This document shows positions 30,701 to 35,468 of a stretch of DNA of 35,468 nucleotides, one piece after another. Location: contig JBNGIO010006236.1 in assembly GCA_049999805.1 (NCBI GenBank), forward strand, positions 168,164 to 203,631. Direction: 5' to 3'. Both the position numbers and the translations under genes were made by a program. Each line of letters begins with the position of its first letter. Position 1 is the first letter of the stretch. The notes under the pieces are model-generated. The model saw only the letters and a program-made list of their open reading frames with translations, searched no databases and was not told the DNA's origin. This stretch comes from Folioceros fuciformis. Its lineage: Eukaryota > Anthocerotophyta > Anthocerotopsida > Anthocerotales.

Positions 30701-33700
30701 ATAAAACACATGCAAGAACAATTCAGAGCAAAGGCTGGTCGTTCAGAGTGAGTGCATCATATTCAGGTGGAGATTGCTGCCTGTTTCTGACATTGCACCC
30801 TGAAATGTTTGAGTAACACTGGTTCTTTGATGTCAACATGCAGGTCAGTCTACTATGCTGCTTCAGATGTTGATATCTTAAGGCCGATGGTGGAGGTGTC
30901 TTGGGCTCCCATGCTTGCTGCTTTTAGTGTTCCCCTGGATCAAAGTGATGACGAGGTTGTAACCTATCAATGTCTTGAAGGTTTCCGGCATGCAGTTCAC
31001 ATCACTGCAGTCATGTGCATGAAGACTCAGCGTGATGCCTTTCTCACTTCGCTGGCAAAGTTCACATCTCTCCACTCAGCAGCTGATATCAAGCAAAAGA
31101 ACATTGATGCCATAAAGGCAAGTAGCAATCTCATGATTCTCAGAAGTAGCAACCTGATGGTTGTAAGCAGTCATTGTTTGGCACCTGGTCTACTGTCACA
31201 TGGCTTTCTAGAGATGCTGTCAGTTTGCATCTGGCGAGCAGGCTACCTTGTGCAGAAGCTAACGTATTACTCTGGTGACTGCTTGCAGGCCATCATTGCT
31301 ATCGCAGATGAAGATGGGAACTATTTGCAGGATGCCTGGGAGCATATCCTGACTTGTGTCTCTCGGTTTGAGCATCTTCACCTTATTGGTGAAGGGGCCC
31401 CACCTGACGCAACCTTTTTTGCAGCACCTCAGAGCGAGGCAGAGAAGCGGCAGATGCTAAAAACTCCTGTACTTCCAGTCTTGAGGCGGAAGAATCCTGG
31501 CAAACTTCAGTATGCTGCTGCTGCAGCCAGGCGAGGATCTTATGACAGTGCTGGAGTTGGCGGGCATGCTGCAGGGGTGGTCACAACAGAGCAGATGAAC
31601 AATCTAGTATCCAACTTGAACATGCTGGAGCAGATCGACAGCTTTGAGATGAATCGCATTTTTACCCGCAGTCAAAAGCTGAAGGGTGATGCCATTGTTG
31701 ACTTTGTAAAAGCACTTTGCAAGGTCTCCATGGAAGAACTGAGATCGCCCAGTGACCCACGTGTCTTCAGTCTGACAAAAATTGTTGAAATATCGTAAGG
31801 AATGCAACTTGGTTTGATCTTTTTCCTGCTGTTTGATAGAGCTTGTGGTCCAGAGACGAATTGATTCTCTGACCCTGACTGCTGAATGTTGTTCTGTTTC
31901 GTTTCTTTTTCTTTCGTAGGCACTTCAACATGACCAGAATAAGGCTTGTCTGGTCGCGAATTTGGAGTGTGTTGTCTGATTACTTCGTCATTCAAGGCTG
32001 TTCCGAAAATCTCTCTGTTGCTATGTATGCAATGGATTCCTTAAGACAATTGGCTATGAAATTCTTGGAGCGTGAGGAGCTCTCAAATTACAATTTTCAG
32101 AACGAGTTCATGAAGCCTTTTGTCATTGTCATGCGAAAGAGCAGTTCTGTGGAGATTCGGGAGCTTATAATACGCTGTGTTTCCCAAATGGTTTTTGCGC
32201 GGGTTGGAAGTGTGAAGTCAGGGTGGAAGATCATGTTCATGGTACAGTGTTTTCCGGTGCACTTACTACTGTGATTGTTTTTTAAGTGGAGTCTGGAGGC
32301 TGATGTTGACTCTTTCTGCTATTTTGGCTTGCAGGTTTTCACAACTGCTGCCACTGATGACCATAAGACGATCGTGCTACTGGCCTTTGAAACCATTGAG
32401 AAGATTGTCCGGGAATATTTCCCATATATAACTGAGACGGAGACTACAACATTCACGGATTGTGTGAATTGCCTCATTGCATTCACAAATAGTCGGTTCA
32501 ACAAGGACGTTAGCCTTAATGCCATTGCCTTTCTCCGATTCTGCGCCTTGAAATTGGCTGAGGGAGAACTCGGTTCTTCTGCTCAGTACAAAGAGAGTAA
32601 ACTGGCCAAGTCTTCCGGCATCTCCCCACGACTGTCAACAGAGTCCCCTACATTTACAGACAAGGATGATCATCTTTACTTTTGGTTCCCGTTGCTGGCA
32701 GGTATGCTTTGGGTAGTGAATGATGTTTAATGGGGTTGATGCAGGCTGGTTGTAGGAACATTCAGCCCTAGTTGTGAAGATCTTGTATGAGCTGAACAAC
32801 CTGCTGTGTGCAGGTCTATCTGAACTGACTTTTGACCCCCGACCCGACATTCGCAAAAGTGCGTTGGAGGTGCTTTTCGACACCCTTCGTTATCACGGAC
32901 ATATGTTCTCTTCTGGACTATGGGAGCGTGTTTTTGATTCGGTTCTATTTCCTATTTTTGATCATGTACGCCGAGCAACTGAGCCTGCAGCCTTGAGGCA
33001 GCAGCTGGAGGGTACCTCAGAGAAGGAAGCTGATGAAGTGGAAATGGATGCTTGGCTTTATGAAACTTGCACATTGGCTCTACAGCTCGTGGTGGATCTA
33101 TTTGTGAAATTTTACCCTGTAGTATGTACATTGCTGGGGAAAATCTTATCATTGTTGACTGGGTTCGTCAAAAGGCCACATCAGAATCTAGCAGGAATTG
33201 GAGTGGCTGCCTTTGTGAGGTTGATGAACAATGCTGGAAGTCTGTATACGGACGAGAACTGGGAAGAATCCTTGACAGCTTTGAAAGAAGCCGCTGTGGA
33301 CACCCTACCTGATTTGTGGAAGATGGTTGGAGTTTCGGTGTTTCCCATCTCTGCAGAGAAGGCAGTGGGAAGCAATGGAACCGGTACTGGTGAATCACTT
33401 GTCTCCGAAAATCACCTGGCAAATTTACAACTGTTTATTGCAGATGCAAGGTCTCGTGTTGCCGTTCAGACTCTGATCGTACAGGTAGGTGATTGTGCGA
33501 GGTGTCCATATCATTTGCATGATTGTCCTGGTGCTCTTTTTGATGTATCGGACAAGAGCTCTGAGTTGGTGGGTTGTGAGGGGTAGTGCGTTAATCAATA
33601 ATTCAATGTCTGTGCAGGCTGCCAATGAAATCTATGCCAAGCATGTAGTTCAACTACAGCCAGGTCACACGATGCTGCTGTTGGACACACTTCATATTGT

Positions 33701-34235
33701 GGCAAGGCATGCGCACAAACTGAATGGTGACCGAGAGCTTCGAACAAGACTGCATCCTCTGCGACAAAAGACACAGTTGCCGGATCCACCACTACTGCGC
33801 CTGGAAAATGAGGTTTATCAGGACTATCTGACAATGTTGCAGAACCTACGGGTGGATAAGCCTGACCTTGCAAAAGCAGTGGAGGTAGAGGTCCGCCTTG
33901 TGGAGATATGCGATGAGGTATTGAGATTGTACATTGATACTTCTGCAATTCGCACAGCTGACGATACAGTTGAGAATGGAAAGATAACGCAGCCATGTTG
34001 GCCTGTCCCTCTTGGGTCTGCTAGACGCCGAGAACTCTTGGCAAGAGCCCCGTTAGTGGTAGCAACCCTTCACGCTGTTAGTAACCTTAGAGACTCGTCT
34101 TTGGAGAGGCATCTTGTCCGCTTTTTCCCTCTTCTGGCTAAGCTAGTAGGCTGTGAACATGGATCCCCGGATGTGCAGTTAGCGCTGAGTGACATGTTTA
34201 CGTCCTGGATAGGACCCATATTGTTACAGGCTTGA
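27775..34235 (+). CDS. BIG5: Sec7-domain ARF-GEF, BIG5/MIN7/BEN1 type, 11 exons
   Basis: This large ARF guanine-nucleotide exchange factor acts in trans-Golgi/early-endosome trafficking; the Arabidopsis protein is needed for recycling and immunity. Exons: 27775-29018, 29124-29441, 29526-29868, 29954-30376, 30455-30747, 30844-31117, 31289-31794, 31920-32241, 32335-32701, 32814-33484, 33618-34235 (5379 nt, 1792 aa). Order: DCB domain ([17 protein letters not shown]), HUS domain with HUS box NYDCD near residue 508, Sec7 from about residue 636 ([17 protein letters not shown]), with [17 protein letters not shown] carrying the catalytic Glu near residue 725 and [13 protein letters not shown] repeats follow ([42 protein letters not shown]). 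The Sec7 segment AYSVIML has the Tyr-Ser pair found in brefeldin-sensitive GEFs. KNRG-type BIG5 features such as [18 protein letters not shown] match BIG5 better than BIG1-4. Introns three and six start with GC. Confidence 0.95.
29869..29953 (+). other. GC-AG intron 3 of BIG5
   Basis: The donor is CAG/gcaagc and the acceptor ctgtacag/GAAGGC. Reading through gives a stop ([10 protein letters not shown] then TAG), while splicing joins LEFQ to EGISLF exactly at the Sec7 border as in the family. The 85-nt intron therefore uses a GC donor with otherwise perfect consensus. Confidence 0.85.
31118..31288 (+). other. GC-AG intron 6 of BIG5, 171 nt, stop-free and in frame
   Basis: The donor is AAG/gcaagt and the acceptor gcttgcag/GCCATC. 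The 171 nt equal 57 codons without a stop, so the reading frame runs straight through. Removal joins KNIDAIK to [11 protein letters not shown], which matches the family; retention would add 57 residues beginning ASSNLMILR. Confidence 0.8.
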
Positions 34236-35468
34236 CCTCCAGTAAAATCTCTTATTCTGACATCGGTCAGTGGCCCAAGGCTTGAGGCTGATAATTTGGC
34301 ATTCGGATGAGGGAAAAATCCTGTTGGTGTGATTACTGTGACATCCTATGTTGAAGATGCAGAGACAAGATTTGCAAGGGGGGTGGAATCCGTTCGATGG
34401 CCGTCGGGACAGTATTCGAGGGTTGTACGCATGTTGAAGAGCATCATGTTTGCGTTTTGGAGGCCTTTTGTGGCAGAGTACAGAGGGGGTGCGGCCTTTT
34501 ACAGTTGCATAAGTGCAGGACAGTAAAGCCACTGGGTCAGACAACGGTACAGAAACTTGAGAGGTACATGCCACGAGCAGCTCGGCTGTGCGTGACGATG
34601 TGTTGTGGTGAGTGTTTTATGTAGCTTGTTTGCAGAGGGAAGTACCGAAGCGTCTGCTTCGGTCGCTGTGTGGAGGCAGCCATGTGTGTTAGCACTGAGG
34701 CATTTCTTTTAGTTTCGTTGGATTGACCAAGCCTGCTCATAATTACAGGAAGTAGGCGTATATTTGTTGTCCATGGTTGGCAGTTAGAGAAAAATTTAGG
34801 TTGATTCCCTTTTGTCTGGTGGCCTTGCGTAATCGTGTATTCCTCCTCCTGCTCAGTTGCTGGGTTGTTAACAGCCTGTGGCGCATGGAGTGGTAGGAAA
34901 GTTTTGTGGCGCCTTCATGATTGTGGAATGGGTGTAGTCGAGGCGGCCGGTATCTCCTGTCGCTCACTGGAGGGTGGCGCAATGCATAGGCAAGGAAGTG
35001 GCAATGAGGCTTGTATTGGAGAGTCATGGACTCGGCCGCACCCTAGGGGGGTGCACGAGATTCTTTTTCCACACCCTTTTACGTCACGAAAATGTTTTGA
35101 GATGGTTGACGCGCACCAACGGACATGGATGCCATGCATTCATGGCCATCAAGATACCTTGTGAAGCACAGAGACAAGTATGCATGTGGGCAGTATCCAA
35201 GGATGCGGAAATGTTTGAAACTCGGGATGCGTGAATTTTTGTAAAGATATAGAATTGTTGGGGCCCCGGGGGGCGCGCGCTTGGGAGGGGACAGGTGGGT
35301 GAACCGAGGGGAGAAAATCCGATTCCAAGATTCATACATACATGCGCCGACCTGCGTTTGACGTTCACAGCAGAGCAGAGGAGGCGACATGAAAGGACGT
35401 GGGTGATGATGCTGTTTGTACTTGGGGTGTCACAGCCTGTGGTCACAGAGTCACAGGATGTATGTATG
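34236..35468. other. 3' flank of BIG5, no gene recognised
   Basis: The 1.2 kb after the BIG5 stop includes its 3' UTR. Open frames on both strands give low-complexity products without family resemblance. A GC-rich stretch at about 35260-35290 (gggccccggggggcgcgcg) stands out but has no evident function. Confidence 0.5.

Noticed and set aside
30809-31798. Single 329-codon exon of BIG5
   Set aside because: The frame is open, but 57 codons in the middle interrupt a conserved family segment and are bounded by gcaagt and gcttgcag, so an intron is more likely.
1-35468. Selaginella as the source
   Set aside because: Short introns and many PPR genes would fit, but Selaginella is reported to lack U-to-C editing, so a KPAxA-like DYW domain argues against it.
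1-35468. tRNA or rRNA genes and intact transposons
   Set aside because: I saw no cloverleaf-type blocks, rRNA motifs, transposase, reverse transcriptase or clear terminal repeats by eye; a dedicated scan was not possible.

Overview
This window is nuclear DNA of a land plant. It holds large intron-free PLS-type pentatricopeptide repeat (PPR) genes, a GUN1 gene, a plastid ribosomal protein gene with a transit peptide, a plant-type vacuolar cationic amino acid transporter and a BIG5-type ARF-GEF. Introns are short (mostly 70-190 nt) and genes are dense (about one per 4 kb). A DYW domain of the KP/KPAxA kind is present; this kind is known from hornworts, ferns and some lycophytes. Compact genes plus this domain favour a hornwort. 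This is inference, not proof: most ferns and large-genome lycophytes have longer introns, and Selaginella is reported to lack the U-to-C editing linked to such domains.

Layout: 710-3515 (-) glutathione synthetase, 12 exons. 4451-8353 (+) intron-free E/E+-class PPR protein. 9385-12542 (+) GUN1, 5 exons. 13844-15226 (-) intron-free PTPA, the PP2A activator. 15462-18838 (-) cationic amino acid transporter, 14 exons, with a 100-N assembly gap just upstream of its start. 19674-20495 (-) plastid ribosomal protein uL29c, 3 exons. 20496-22143 AT-rich intergenic block with diverged direct repeats. 22144-25965 (+) intron-free PPR-DYW protein with a variant DYW domain and six perfectly spaced 306-bp repeat units. 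26735-27142 (-) 3' fragment of a mitochondrial carrier gene. 27775-34235 (+) BIG5/MIN7-type Sec7 ARF-GEF, 11 exons including two GC-AG introns.

The multi-exon models were built by hand from splice consensus, frame continuity and remembered family conservation. The summed exon lengths are multiples of three for all five: 1725, 2682, 2106, 519 and 5379 nt. Single splice sites can still be wrong, and the weakest is the exon junction 2066/1923 in glutathione synthetase.

The genes form no operon. Four of the eight intact genes, however, serve organelle gene expression or signalling: two PPR editing-type factors, GUN1 and uL29c. The best candidate for something new is the 22144-25965 PPR protein. 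Its DYW domain has KSAVA where the PG box should be and ends in GRS instead of DYW, which makes it a candidate U-to-C (reverse) RNA-editing factor.
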